NCBI RefSeq assembly: GCF_004364165.1
Contig: NZ_SOAY01000011.1
Span: 682,001 to 746,000 of the forward strand
Direction of reading: 5' to 3'
DNA from: Maribacter spongiicola
Lineage (GTDB): Bacteria; Bacteroidota; Bacteroidia; Flavobacteriales; Flavobacteriaceae
Length of the DNA: 64,000 bases
Positions 50,493 through 60,818 of the stretch are shown here, in pieces. The notes under the pieces were generated by a model. That model ran no database searches. It was not told the origin of the DNA and saw nothing but the letters and a program-made list of their open reading frames with translations. The translations under genes and the position numbers were made by a program. Positions within the stretch are counted from its first letter, which is position 1; the number at the start of each line of letters is the position of its first letter.

Positions 50493-51329
50493 ATGAAGAA
50501 AAAGGATATAACATTGTATGGTCTGTTAGCCATCATATCTATATTAGCTGTTTATTTTGGTATTAAATCGAATACATTACAAAATGAAATAGGGGAGAGC
50601 AGCAAGGCAAAAAAAGAGTTAGATGTTCTAGTAACCGGTAATAAAAAATTGGTAGCCATCGATTCTGTTTTGATGCGAGGCGATTATAATAGAGCGATTG
50701 AATCTTACAATACTACTTTACAGAATCATGAGGAATTGAATACAGTAATTCCATTACGTATTGCGCTAGCTCAAAAGCTTATGCAGAAGGATTTAAAAAG
50801 TAATTCTGAAAAATTAAATGAAGAAGTTTCTATCGATTCTATTGCGAATGCCCCAGTTAGTCAAAGTCAAATTAGAAGTATTGATTCTCTAAATTTTGCA
50901 TTAGAGAAAGCACGTGTGCAATTAAGTAATATGCGTAAGCAACTTAATAACAAATCGTTCGGTGAATATCTTAGTTTTACTAGTAAAAAAGGAACTGCTT
51001 TGCACTATGTTGGTCAAGTTAAAAACAACAAAGCCAATGGTATTGGTATTGCCGTACTTGAAACGGGCAGTAGATACGAAGGCGAATGGAAAGATAATCT
51101 GCGCGAAGGCAATGGTACTTTTTATTGGGCCGATGGTCAATATTATATAGGCAGCTATAAAAATGACATGCGAAATGGAGAAGGAACTTATTTTTGGCCT
51201 AACGGTGAAAAATATAAAGGGCAGTGGAAAGATGACAAGCGCAATGGCAAAGGTATTTTTCATAAGAAAGAGGGCTCTGTTATAAGTGGCATTTGGGAAA
51301 ATGACAAACTTAAAGAAGCGGATAAGTAA
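50493..51329 (+). CDS. Membrane-anchored MORN-repeat protein
   Basis: A 278-residue protein with an N-terminal membrane helix (7-23), a helical coiled region (30-150) and at least three clear MORN repeats near the C-terminus (SRYEGEWKDNLREGNGTF, YYIGSYKNDMRNGEGTYF, EKYKGQWKDDKRNGKGIF). MORN repeats bind lipids or proteins and form curved beta-sheets. It closes the operon with the MORN-like and DUF2490 genes. The topology places the repeats outside the cytoplasm. Confidence 0.82.
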   Translation: MKKKDITLYGLLAIISILAVYFGIKSNTLQNEIGESSKAKKELDVLVTGNKKLVAIDSVLMRGDYNRAIESYNTTLQNHEELNTVIPLRIALAQKLMQKDLKSNSEKLNEEVSIDSIANAPVSQSQIRSIDSLNFALEKARVQLSNMRKQLNNKSFGEYLSFTSKKGTALHYVGQVKNNKANGIGIAVLETGSRYEGEWKDNLREGNGTFYWADGQYYIGSYKNDMRNGEGTYFWPNGEKYKGQWKDDKRNGKGIFHKKEGSVISGIWENDKLKEADK

Positions 51330-51498
51330 CCAACACCATTCTACAGCACTATTTTACATAAATTTCCGCGATGAGATTACGTCAAATCTCAATATGAAAT
51401 TCTCAAATTAAGAAAATCGTAAAAATCATCTTGAACGTATGTTTTACGTAATCGTTTAAGTAACTTTAGGTCTTAACCAAACTATTACTCAAACCTAA

Positions 51499-54489
51499 AT
51501 GAAATCGTTCTTTCGTTACCTCGCCGTTGCATCGTTTGTATGCATTTCTTCTTCTCTTTTTTCACAAGATTTTTCAGCATTCGAGTATCGGACTATTGGA
51601 CCATCGCGAGGTGGTCGTGTTACTACGGTAACAGGTACGCCTGTTTTACCTGGTACTTTTTACTTGGGCGCCTCTGGTGCCGGAGTATGGAAAACTGATG
51701 ATTACGGAACATCATGGAATAATATTTCTGACGGATTTTTTGATACGCCGTCTATTGGTGCAATTGAAGTAGCTCTTAATGACCCTAATATTGTTTATGT
51801 GGGAACTGGTTCTGATGGATTACGCAGTAATATCATCAGCGGGAAAGGGGTTTATAAATCTATAGATGCTGGAAAAACTTGGGACCATATCGGACTTGCG
51901 AAAGCCGGACAGATCGGTGCCGTAGAAATCGATCCTACCAATAGTAATATCGTTTGGGTAGCTGCAATTGGTGATGCATTCAAAGCAAATGAAGAACGTG
52001 GTATCTATAAAACTATTGATGGTGGCGTTTCTTGGGAAAAGATGTTGCATATTTCTAACACGACCGGATTCGCAGATTTAGAATTATTACCAGGTAACCC
52101 AAATGTGGTTTATGCAGCCGCATGGAAAGCCCAGCGTACACCTTGGACCATAATTTCTGGTGGAGAAAATAGTGAGGGCGGAATCTATAAATCTGTCAAC
52201 GGAGGTAAAGATTGGACAAAATTAGAAACTGGTTTACCTAAAGGATTAATCGGAAAAATAGATTTAGCAGTGTCTGCGGTAGATTCAAGTATTCTGTATG
52301 CCGTTATTGAAGCTCCTGGTGATGAAGGTGGCGTTTATAAATCAGAAGATCAAGGAAAGACCTTTGTGCAAACATCTAGTAACGAAGGCTTGGTAAACAG
52401 ACCGTTTTACTACACTAATATAGAATTGGACCCTACCAATCCTGATATTGTGTATTCTAATGCTAATCCGTTATTGAAATCTATTGATGGGGGTAAAAAC
52501 TGGGCGATGATGTCAGTACCTCATGGTGATAATCATGATATATGGTTAAATCCAAATAATCCTGAGTTATTGATTCAATGTAATGATGGTGGTGCCAATG
52601 TTTCGCATAATGGTGGTAAAACATGGTCTTCACAATTCAATCAGCCTACGGCAGAAATATATCAAGTTGCAGTAGATGACCAATATCCCTATTGGATTTA
52701 TGGTGCTCAGCAAGATAATACTACGATTGCCATACCAAGTTCAGCTCCAAGCGGAACTTCTGCACAAGGCACACAAGTTATGATAGAAGTGGGCGGTTGC
52801 GAAACCGGTCCGTCAATACCAAAACCGGGCAATCATAATATCGTTTATAATAACTGTAAAGGTCGTTTTAGTGTTTATAACAAGATTACAGGCGTAGGCA
52901 GGGAATATTCTATTGGAGCTTCTAATATTTACGGACATAACCCTAAAGATTTAAAATATCGCTTTCAGCGTGTAGCTCCCATTCATGTTTCTCCCCACGA
53001 TCCAGATGTTGTATATATGGGCTCGCAGTTTGTACATAAAACGAGGAATGACGGAGTAATATGGGAAACAATTTCTCCAGATTTAACCGCTTTTGAAGCT
53101 GATAAGCAAGTGAATTCCGGTAGCCCGATTACTAGAGATATTACGGGTGAAGAATATTACAGTACGATTTATTCCATCCGTGAGTCAAAAATTCAGAAAG
53201 ATCTTATTTGGACAGGTTCCAATGACGGTGTGGTTTCGTTAACGCAAGATGGCGGTCAAACTTGGACAACTGTTACACCAAAGAAAATGCTGAAAGGTGC
53301 TAGAATAGAATCAATTGAGCCATCACAATTTGATGCTGCCAAAGCCTATATTTCTGTGGATAGACATTTATTAGGAGATGCTACTCCGTATTTCTATAAA
53401 ACTGAAGATTATGGTAAAACATGGGAGTTATTGACTAACGGAATTCCGTCTGACTATACCAGTAAAGTATTACGTGAAGACCCAGAAACAGCGGGACTTC
53501 TATATGCCGGTACAGAATACGGAATGTTTGTTTCTTTTAATGATGGACAAAAATGGGAGGCATTTCAACAGAACCTACCTGTTACCCCAATTACAGATAT
53601 TGCTATCAACAGAGGTGATCTGGTTTTAAGCACTATGGGACGCGGATTTTGGGTATTGGATAATATTACTTCATTAAGAAATCCGGCAATCGCAACTTTA
53701 AAAGACACTCCTATTTTGTTTCAACCAGATAATACTATTAGATATCGTTCGCCACGAGGTTCTGGCGATTTTCCAAATTATCCTTCAACCGGAGTATTAA
53801 TAGATTACTATCTACCAAAAGAAGGTAAGAATGAAGTTCGGTTAGAAATTTTAGATGCTAACAAAAAATCAATAGCCACTATAGTTAGTGATTCAACCAA
53901 AGTGAAATCTACTAAAGAAGAAGTGGATAATATGAGTCTTAGCATGTCTTTCAGCTACTTTGATACAAAACTAGAAACTAAAAAAGGTATCAATAGATTT
54001 CAATGGAATATGCTTCAAAAAGGAGCGTGGAGCGATAAAGAATCTAGAAGTTATAAAAACGGACCAATGGTACCACCGGGAACCTATATCGCTAAACTAA
54101 CCGTAGGTAAGGAAACGTTTGAGCAGCCATTTGAAATTTTGGTCGACCCTAGACTAGCAGAAGAAGGGATTGATGAAAAGATTATTGCTGACCACCTAGC
54201 TTTTGAAAACAAAGTATTGGATTTACTGACCGAAGCCAGAAAATTTCAATCGGAATTAGAAGCAGAAATCAAGAAAAGTACGGGAGATAAAAAACAATCT
54301 TTAGAGACCGTTTTAAAAGCTATAAAGAATGAAGAAGGTGCTTATCCGCAACAAATGCTAGTACCACAAATAGCCTATCTATCTTACATTGTTGGTGGTG
54401 CCGATAAAATACCTGGCAACGAAGAAGTAGAGCGTTTAAAAGACCTACAGCAGCAATTGACGACATTAAAATCCCAAGCTGCATTGTAG
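51499..54489 (+). CDS. Exported VPS10/sortilin-type Asp-box propeller protein
   Basis: A 996-residue secreted protein (signal peptide cleaved after SLFSQ, residue 23). The first 720 residues form beta-propellers with at least nine Asp boxes of S-x-D-x-G-x-T-W type (for example TDDYGTSWNN, SIDAGKTWDH, TIDGGVSWEK, TQDGGQTWTT, TEDYGKTWEL). A C-terminal region of about 270 residues includes an Ig-like or DUF domain. Such proteins are often annotated as glycosyl hydrolases or sortilin-like, but no catalytic residues are clear. Single-gene unit. Confidence 0.85.
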   Translation: MKSFFRYLAVASFVCISSSLFSQDFSAFEYRTIGPSRGGRVTTVTGTPVLPGTFYLGASGAGVWKTDDYGTSWNNISDGFFDTPSIGAIEVALNDPNIVYVGTGSDGLRSNIISGKGVYKSIDAGKTWDHIGLAKAGQIGAVEIDPTNSNIVWVAAIGDAFKANEERGIYKTIDGGVSWEKMLHISNTTGFADLELLPGNPNVVYAAAWKAQRTPWTIISGGENSEGGIYKSVNGGKDWTKLETGLPKGLIGKIDLAVSAVDSSILYAVIEAPGDEGGVYKSEDQGKTFVQTSSNEGLVNRPFYYTNIELDPTNPDIVYSNANPLLKSIDGGKNWAMMSVPHGDNHDIWLNPNNPELLIQCNDGGANVSHNGGKTWSSQFNQPTAEIYQVAVDDQYPYWIYGAQQDNTTIAIPSSAPSGTSAQGTQVMIEVGGCETGPSIPKPGNHNIVYNNCKGRFSVYNKITGVGREYSIGASNIYGHNPKDLKYRFQRVAPIHVSPHDPDVVYMGSQFVHKTRNDGVIWETISPDLTAFEADKQVNSGSPITRDITGEEYYSTIYSIRESKIQKDLIWTGSNDGVVSLTQDGGQTWTTVTPKKMLKGARIESIEPSQFDAAKAYISVDRHLLGDATPYFYKTEDYGKTWELLTNGIPSDYTSKVLREDPETAGLLYAGTEYGMFVSFNDGQKWEAFQQNLPVTPITDIAINRGDLVLSTMGRGFWVLDNITSLRNPAIATLKDTPILFQPDNTIRYRSPRGSGDFPNYPSTGVLIDYYLPKEGKNEVRLEILDANKKSIATIVSDSTKVKSTKEEVDNMSLSMSFSYFDTKLETKKGINRFQWNMLQKGAWSDKESRSYKNGPMVPPGTYIAKLTVGKETFEQPFEILVDPRLAEEGIDEKIIADHLAFENKVLDLLTEARKFQSELEAEIKKSTGDKKQSLETVLKAIKNEEGAYPQQMLVPQIAYLSYIVGGADKIPGNEEVERLKDLQQQLTTLKSQAAL

Positions 54490-54623
54490 CTTTTAAATTT
54501 TCACATTATAACCGCTTCGTTGAACTATTAGATTTTTGACAAAATTCTTTGAGATAATTATTTAATGAATGTCATTAATACTATCTGTACATCTGTTTTA
54601 AGTTTACTTAAAACTAAAATGTA

Positions 54624-55130
54624 ATGAGCAGAGGGTTTGTTAAAGAAGAAGATCAGGAAGAAATACCGATGGTGCCACCAAGGGCAGATTTACCCAATGG
54701 AGCAGTTAATTATGTTACTCAAATAGGGTATAATAATTTATTGGAAGAAAGAAATGATTTATCGCTTGAAAAAGAATCTTTACAACACGACAACGAAAAA
54801 GAAAGACGTATTGCTAGTAATTTAATCAATGCTAAATTACAATTACTGAATGAGCGTATTGCAAATGCAAAAATTGTAGCATTAAATGAACAACCTCAGA
54901 ATGAGGTTCGTTTTGGTGCAACGGTAACAGTAATAATTGATAATGCTGAAACATCACAACAATTTCAAATCGTTGGTGTTGATGAAGCAAACATAGCAAA
55001 AGGTAAAATATCGTTTCTATCACCGATTGCTCGAGTTTTAATATCTAAACATGTTGGTGATATTGCAACATTACAATTAGGTAATTTAAATCGTGAATTC
55101 AAAATTTTGAATATATCGTATACTAATTAG
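54624..55130 (+). CDS. GreA/GreB-family transcription elongation factor-like protein
   Basis: A 168-residue protein. The N-terminal region includes a coiled coil (residues 40-85) and the C-terminal region is a GreA/B FKBP-like domain (about 95-165; VRFGATVTVIIDN, FQIVGVDEANIAKGKISFLSPIARVLISK). Gre factors rescue backtracked RNA polymerase. The two acidic tip residues expected in the coiled-coil turn are not clear, so it may bind polymerase without cleavage stimulation. It is a non-canonical GreB-type homologue. Confidence 0.82.
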   Translation: MSRGFVKEEDQEEIPMVPPRADLPNGAVNYVTQIGYNNLLEERNDLSLEKESLQHDNEKERRIASNLINAKLQLLNERIANAKIVALNEQPQNEVRFGATVTVIIDNAETSQQFQIVGVDEANIAKGKISFLSPIARVLISKHVGDIATLQLGNLNREFKILNISYTN

Positions 55131-55293
55131 CTATCCATTTTAAATGCGCATATTAATTATGTTTTAATTCTTACGTCAGAAAAATAATTTTCTACCCATT
55201 TATTTCCGATAAAGCCCATTTTATATTTTTCACAGCTAATTGGTCGTTTTTAATACCAATAATTTTATTGGAACAATTGAAACATCCTACACA

Positions 55294-57420
55294 ATGAAAA
55301 ATGATAAATCAGCAAAAATTAAGGATTTAGAGAAATTCCAAAAAGACATGAACGGCAAAGCTTTGACTACAAACCAAGGCTTAAAAGTAAATGATACCAA
55401 TAACAGTTTAAAATCTGGCGAGCGTGGGTCTACATTATTAGAAGACTTTCTGTTACGCGAAAAAATTACAAATTTTGACCATGAACGAATTCCAGAGCGA
55501 ATTGTACATGCGCGTGGTAGTGCCGCACATGGATATTTTGAGCTTTACGAAAGTATAGAAGAGTACAGTAAAGCAGGTATTTTTACAGATACAAAACGTA
55601 AAACTCCCGTATTTGTCCGCTTTTCTACCGTTGCCGGTTCTAAAGGCTCACCTGATCTTGCCAGAGATGTTAGAGGATTTGCCGTAAAATTCTATACACA
55701 AGAAGGTACCTGGGATTTGGTAGGTAATAACATGCCTATTTTCTTTATACAGGATGCCATGAAGTTTCCAGATTTAATTCATTCCGTAAAACCGGAACCT
55801 AATAAAGAAATTCCACAAGCGGCATCTGCTCATGATACTTTTTATGATTTTGTTTCATTAACGACAGAAACTTTACACAATCATATTTGGGCAATGAGCG
55901 ATAGGGCAATTCCTAGAAGTTTTAGAATGATGGAAGGTTTTGGGATTCATACTTTTAGATTGATCAATGATAAGGGAGAAGCACATTTTGTAAAATTTCA
56001 TTGGAAACCAACTTTAGGCGTACACTCCGTTACTTGGGAAGAAGCCGTAAAGATTAATGGCGCAGATGCAGATTTTCACCGTAGAGATTTATGGGATGCT
56101 ATTGAAGCGGGACAGTATCCAGAGTGGGAACTAGGGGTACAAATTGTTCCTGAAGCCGATGAACATAAATATGATTTCGATTTATTAGATCCAACGAAGT
56201 TGGTTCCAGAAGAAATGGTTCCGGTTAAAATCATTGGTAAAATGACTTTAAACAAAAATCCTGAGAACTTCTTTGCAGAAACAGAACAAGTAGCTTTTTT
56301 ACCAGGACATATTGTGCCTGGTATCGATTTTACAAATGATCCATTATTACAAGGTAGATTGTTCTCTTACAGAGATACTCAGTTATCTCGTTTAGGGAGC
56401 CCTAATTTTCATCAAATTCCGATAAATCGTCCGGTTGTAGATACACATAACAATCAACGTGATGCTCACATGCAAATGGATATTCCAAAAGGGCAAACAG
56501 CTTATTTCCCAAATAGTTTAAGCGGCGGCTGTCCTCATTTATCCAAAATGGCAGAGGGTGCATTTCATTCTTATGAAGAACGAATAGATGCTAAAAAAAT
56601 AAGAACCCGTAGCGAAAGTTTTAGTGATCATTTCTCTCAACCTGCATTATTTTATAGAAGTCTTGCCGATTGGGAAAAAGAACATGTTGCAGCGGCTTAC
56701 ACTTTTGAATTAGGAAAATGTAACCATGACCATATTAAACAACGTATGCTTTGGTTGATTTCTCAGATTGACGATGAGTTGGCTAAAACCGTTGCAGACG
56801 GATTGGGAATGGAAATTCCTAATGATATTGAACAGCCAATTAATCAAGCAATTGGTGCAGATGCCGATGTTAAAAAACATCAGCCCAGTAAAAAGAAAAT
56901 CTATTTAGAAAAGTCAGAAGCGTTGAGCATGGCAAATACAAAGTTTGATAGCGTTGCAACAAGACAAATAGCTGTTCTTGCTGCAGATGGTTTTAGTTTG
57001 AAAAATTACAAGCCTATAAAAGAGGCCTTGGAAAAAGAAGGTGCTATAATGAAAATAGTTGCTCCTCATGGTGGTACTATTAAATGTGATCAAGGTGTTG
57101 CACATAAAGTTGATGCGGCTATTGCCACTACAGAAAGTGTTCTATTCGATGCTATTTATATTCCAGGTGGTGAAAAATCTGTAAAGGCACTAATGGAAAA
57201 TGGAAAATATATAAAATTCATAAACGAAACTTTCAAGTATTGTAAAGCTATTGCTGTAGATAATGAAGGGGAAAAAGTATTAGACCAATCTTTTGTTTCG
57301 AATTTTAAAGAAGATGATAAAGCCATTCATATTAACGACTCGGCATCGAATTTTATTAAAAGTATAGCAAAACACAGAAATTGGGATCGAAGAGAACATT
57401 CAGACAAAGTACCAGTATAA
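55294..57420 (+). CDS. katE: Large-subunit (clade 2) catalase with C-terminal DJ-1/GATase domain
   Basis: A 708-residue catalase. The distal His72 is in VHARGSAAH, Asn145 in VGNNMPIFF, and the proximal heme ligand Tyr359 in RLFSYRDTQLSRLG. A C-terminal glutamine-amidotransferase-like domain (about 555-690; QIAVLAADGFSLKN, IYIPGGEKSV) marks the HPII/KatE type. It removes H2O2. The start at 55294 is preferred; the upstream in-frame TTG at 55240 is not family-like. It is monocistronic. Confidence 0.95.
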   Translation: MKNDKSAKIKDLEKFQKDMNGKALTTNQGLKVNDTNNSLKSGERGSTLLEDFLLREKITNFDHERIPERIVHARGSAAHGYFELYESIEEYSKAGIFTDTKRKTPVFVRFSTVAGSKGSPDLARDVRGFAVKFYTQEGTWDLVGNNMPIFFIQDAMKFPDLIHSVKPEPNKEIPQAASAHDTFYDFVSLTTETLHNHIWAMSDRAIPRSFRMMEGFGIHTFRLINDKGEAHFVKFHWKPTLGVHSVTWEEAVKINGADADFHRRDLWDAIEAGQYPEWELGVQIVPEADEHKYDFDLLDPTKLVPEEMVPVKIIGKMTLNKNPENFFAETEQVAFLPGHIVPGIDFTNDPLLQGRLFSYRDTQLSRLGSPNFHQIPINRPVVDTHNNQRDAHMQMDIPKGQTAYFPNSLSGGCPHLSKMAEGAFHSYEERIDAKKIRTRSESFSDHFSQPALFYRSLADWEKEHVAAAYTFELGKCNHDHIKQRMLWLISQIDDELAKTVADGLGMEIPNDIEQPINQAIGADADVKKHQPSKKKIYLEKSEALSMANTKFDSVATRQIAVLAADGFSLKNYKPIKEALEKEGAIMKIVAPHGGTIKCDQGVAHKVDAAIATTESVLFDAIYIPGGEKSVKALMENGKYIKFINETFKYCKAIAVDNEGEKVLDQSFVSNFKEDDKAIHINDSASNFIKSIAKHRNWDRREHSDKVPV

Positions 57421-57557
57421 TTAAGATATTGCTCACGTTTATAAATCCATTGAAGGCTATATACTTCAATGCATTCTTTTAAATATTTGGGCATATCTCA
57501 AAGATATACTTGTTGTAGACAAGTTCATTTTTAATCATTAAATAAACATCAAAAATT

Positions 57558-58196
57558 ATGAAAAATAGAAATATCAAACATTTAGTACTTATCGCCTTTG
57601 CTGCACTAGCTTTAGGTTCATGTAAAGATCAAGCAAAAATGGATGCTGATAAAAAAGCTATGGAAGAAAAAGTAGCCATGGAAGAAGCTAACGTTAAGGC
57701 TGAAGAAATGAAAGTGAAAGAGGAAGCCAAGCAAAAAGAAATGATGGCAACCAGTATTTCTGCAATAGCAAGTAACAATCCAGAACTGTCTACATTGGTT
57801 TCTGCAATTAAGGCTGCCAATTTAGATAAAATGCTCTCTGAACCTGGTAGTTACACGGTATTTGCTCCATCGAACAATGCTTTCGAAAAGCTACCTAAAA
57901 AAATGTCTATTGCTGAACTGGGTAAACCAGAGAACAAAGAGCTATTGACTCAAATATTACAATATCATGTAGTATCTGGAGTAATTACCAGCGATAAATT
58001 GGTAGAAGCTATTAAAGGGGCTAACGGCAAATATACCTTTACAACCGTTGGCGGTAAAGATATAACAGCTAGTCTTACAGGAGATAAAATTACTTTGAAG
58101 GATGAGAAGGGAAATAAAACAGAAGTTGTTTTAGGCAACGTAAAAGCATCAAACGGAGTAGTACACGTTATTAACGATGTGCTTTTAACGAAGTAA
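57558..58196 (+). CDS. Fasciclin-domain lipoprotein
   Basis: A 212-residue lipoprotein (lipobox GSC, Cys22) with a charged Lys/Glu/Met-rich linker (25-65) and one fasciclin/FAS1 domain (about 70-211): YTVFAPSNNAFEKLP is the H1 motif and GVVHVINDVLL the H2 motif. FAS1 domains mediate adhesion or protein contact outside the cell. Its terminator is shared with the converging DUF4494 gene. Confidence 0.93.
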   Translation: MKNRNIKHLVLIAFAALALGSCKDQAKMDADKKAMEEKVAMEEANVKAEEMKVKEEAKQKEMMATSISAIASNNPELSTLVSAIKAANLDKMLSEPGSYTVFAPSNNAFEKLPKKMSIAELGKPENKELLTQILQYHVVSGVITSDKLVEAIKGANGKYTFTTVGGKDITASLTGDKITLKDEKGNKTEVVLGNVKASNGVVHVINDVLLTK

Positions 58197-58215
58197 ATAA
58201 AGAAAAAGCTTTGAA

Positions 58216-58247
58216 AAGAAAAGAGGACCAATATGGTCCTCTTTTTT
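58216..58247. terminator. Bidirectional terminator between fasciclin and DUF4494 genes
   Basis: AAAAGAGGACCA - ATA - TGGTCCTCTTTTTT, a strong stem with both A- and T-runs. Confidence 0.92.
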
Positions 58248-58264
58248 ATATTTTAAAATAGCAA

Positions 58265-58822
58265 CTATTCTTCGCTGCTCATGACATCACTTAGCTCCAG
58301 CTCTTCATCCATAGTATTATCAACCGGTACGGAATCTTTTAATATGTTGAATTTTTCAACTCGTTCCATATCATCTTCTTCACCAGAGAAATAAGGGAAT
58401 ACATCCATAATTGGAGATTCTGATATAGAAGGTACAGAGTATTCTCCCATGGTATCTTTCATCACACTAATGGTATTGTCATAAGCTTCTTTAACGTCAT
58501 TTGCCTGTATCAATAAATACATATTGGTTTTACGTTCTTTACCACTTTCTTCATCAAAAGCAATTAAAGATACTTTTGATTTAAACCAACGATCTGAATT
58601 TTCGAACGGATGAATTTCGGCAAAATTAGCCACCTTTATGTTCGTGATTTTAATTTCTTCGGTGTCACTTAAGTAAGCGGACATTTCTTCAGTAATTCTA
58701 CTTTCTGCTTCTGTATAAGATATGGCATCGACCAAAAAAGGCTCTGTCTTTACCTTTAACATTCCTGAAGCTTCATCTAATTTTCTATATTTTATTTTAC
58801 ACTCGTACCAAGTTGCACTCAT
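58265..58822 (-). CDS. DUF4494 protein
   Basis: A 185-residue soluble protein. WYECKIKYRKLDE at the N-terminus and KRKT-like KERKTNMYLLIQANDVKEA further on match DUF4494, a family confined to Bacteroidota. The C-terminal 40 residues are very acidic (EEDDMERV...MDEELELSD). Its function is unknown. It lies between the terminator and an independent two-component operon. Confidence 0.82.
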   Translation of the reverse strand: MSATWYECKIKYRKLDEASGMLKVKTEPFLVDAISYTEAESRITEEMSAYLSDTEEIKITNIKVANFAEIHPFENSDRWFKSKVSLIAFDEESGKERKTNMYLLIQANDVKEAYDNTISVMKDTMGEYSVPSISESPIMDVFPYFSGEEDDMERVEKFNILKDSVPVDNTMDEELELSDVMSSEE

Positions 58823-58989
58823 ATTTTCCAGTTTTTTTGGGGTGCTAAATATACTTCTTAGTCATAGTTTGAAACACCAAAAAATGTAATAGATATTCAC
58901 AATCTCAATTATAAAATTGTAGGTACCTAAAAATTAGATACTTATATAAAACTGAATATTGTAATTGTTTTTTGAAGAACTACATGTGC

Positions 58990-59664
58990 CTAAAACAATT
59001 CATCTTTAACCTTGTCATAATAAGAATCACTTACAGGTATAATAACATCAGAAAGTATTAAATCTCTACCCTTTAGTCCCGTTACGCTACTTTTATTGAT
59101 GATATATGATCGATGAACCCTCATAAACATAGCACTCGGTAATTCTTGCTCTAGAGCCTTTAAACGTTGATTGCTTATGATTTTCTTATCAGCCATATAA
59201 AAGGTTACATACTCACTATCGCTGACGATGTACTGAATATCTTCATACTTTACCTTGTGCAAATCATAGCCCGATTTAATCGTAAATGCATCTGACTTTT
59301 CTACTATTTTATTGGTTTTCACCTTAGTTACCGCAGTAACAAAACGTTCGAAAGTTATGGGTTTTAAAAGGTAGTCCACGGCATTTAATTCATAGCCTTC
59401 TAATGCATATTGAGAGTATGCCGTGGTGAAAATTATCTTGGTATTGGAGTCGACCATTTTAGCAAAATCGGTTCCTTTTATCTCGGGCATTTGAATATCT
59501 AAAAACAAAAGATCAACTTGATGTTCTTTCATTAATTGTAATGCCTCTAACGGATTTTCAGCTTCGCCAACCAAATTTAAAAACCCTAATTTTTCAATAT
59601 AAGTTTTCAGTAGCGCCCTAGCCAATTCTTCATCATCTACAACAATACAATTGATATTAGCCAT
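58990..59664 (-). CDS. LytTR-family response regulator
   Basis: A 224-residue regulator: receiver domain (1-120) with acidic pocket D10/D11, phosphoacceptor D56 in LLFLDIQMP and Lys in VDYLLKP; LytTR DNA-binding domain (about 125-222; DIQYIVSDSEYVTFYM, FMRVHRSYIIN). It overlaps the histidine kinase gene by 8 bp. LytTR proteins bind 9-bp direct repeats at 21-bp period; two matching repeat pairs exist nearby, upstream of the EF-hand and YHYH-like genes. Confidence 0.94.
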   Translation of the reverse strand: MANINCIVVDDEELARALLKTYIEKLGFLNLVGEAENPLEALQLMKEHQVDLLFLDIQMPEIKGTDFAKMVDSNTKIIFTTAYSQYALEGYELNAVDYLLKPITFERFVTAVTKVKTNKIVEKSDAFTIKSGYDLHKVKYEDIQYIVSDSEYVTFYMADKKIISNQRLKALEQELPSAMFMRVHRSYIINKSSVTGLKGRDLILSDVIIPVSDSYYDKVKDELF

Positions 59665-60733
59665 TTAGTTCAAGTTTTAAATTTACCTTAAAAGCTTGCG
59701 AGGTTTCATTTATGGTCAATTGATGGCGATTAGGATATAATATCGCCAAACGCTTTTTTACATTCTCTATACCAATACCACCTACGTCGTCTTTTATTAC
59801 TTTAAATTCTGGTTTACTATTCTCTAATTCAAAATCGATACTATTTTCGGTTGCATTAATTTTCAGATTGATAAAGGTGCCCGTTACTTTTTCAATATTA
59901 CTGTGCTTTAAAGCATTTTCCAAAAAAGGAATCAATAACATAGGTACTATTTGAACATTTTGATTCTCAATTGAAAATGATGTCGTTATTGGGTATGTTT
60001 TACTACTCTTTAGTGAAAAAAGTTTTATGTAGTTCTCGATATAATCTATCTCTTTATAAAGAGGTACAATTTCTTGCTCGCACTCATATAACACATACCT
60101 GAGCATATCAGATAAATAACTAATGCTTTTTTGTGTTCGCCCTGAATCAATTGCAGAAAGGGCATAAATGTTATTCAGTGCATTAAATAGAAAATGAGGG
60201 TTAATCTGTGATTTCAACAGTTTTAACTCGGTCTGCAGTGCTTCATTTTTGTTGATGATTATTTCTTCTTCTTTACGTTTGGCAAATAAAAATATCTCTA
60301 CCAATGTTGCAATTACATACGCTATTGCAATTAGTAATAAATTGATAAAAAAACGCGAAGGCGGTCTAGGATTTCCTAACAATGACTGACCATCTTCAAA
60401 TCTAGGTCGAGGTCCCGGTCTAGCTCCAGGACCTGGCAACCTTCCCATTTCGCCCTCGATACCTGCCATAGAATCAGGTAATAATCTTGTTAAAATTAAG
60501 GTGATTACAAGAATTGTTACTATAGAGACTAAAGTAAATGCAACATACTTTTTTTTCAATAAAAGCTGTGGTATCGTATAGTATATTAGTATGGCAATGA
60601 CCAATATTTGAAAGATTAACGCCATCCCATTCTCACCTGCAAACTGTAAATCACTACCACTAAATATCCATGCAGTTGCCCAGATAAGAAGCCATAAAGC
60701 TGCGTGAAATATAAAATTCTTATGTCTATTCAT
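59657..60733 (-). CDS. LytS-type sensor histidine kinase
   Basis: A 358-residue membrane kinase with four transmembrane helices (about 8-25, 36-55, 63-85, 125-145), a His-kinase domain (LytS type) with the phospho-His in INPHFLFNALNNIYALS near residue 180, and a C-terminal HATPase (PMLLIPFLENALKH and GIGIENVKKRL). The linker between helices 3 and 4 is rich in Gly, Pro and Arg (GRLPGPGARPGPRPR). The input is not evident; there is no large extracellular domain. Coupled to the response regulator. Confidence 0.93.
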   Translation of the reverse strand: MNRHKNFIFHAALWLLIWATAWIFSGSDLQFAGENGMALIFQILVIAILIYYTIPQLLLKKKYVAFTLVSIVTILVITLILTRLLPDSMAGIEGEMGRLPGPGARPGPRPRFEDGQSLLGNPRPPSRFFINLLLIAIAYVIATLVEIFLFAKRKEEEIIINKNEALQTELKLLKSQINPHFLFNALNNIYALSAIDSGRTQKSISYLSDMLRYVLYECEQEIVPLYKEIDYIENYIKLFSLKSSKTYPITTSFSIENQNVQIVPMLLIPFLENALKHSNIEKVTGTFINLKINATENSIDFELENSKPEFKVIKDDVGGIGIENVKKRLAILYPNRHQLTINETSQAFKVNLKLELNG

Positions 60734-60818
60734 GACGCAAATAAAAGCATTAATATTTCAACCAACTACCGAAAACAAGGCGGTAAATAGGTCATAATAA
60801 AGTGCTGGTTGTTTGTTT

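Noticed and set aside
55240-55293. TTG extension of the catalase
   Set aside because: The extra 18 residues are not catalase-like and ATG at 55294 gives the usual N-terminus.
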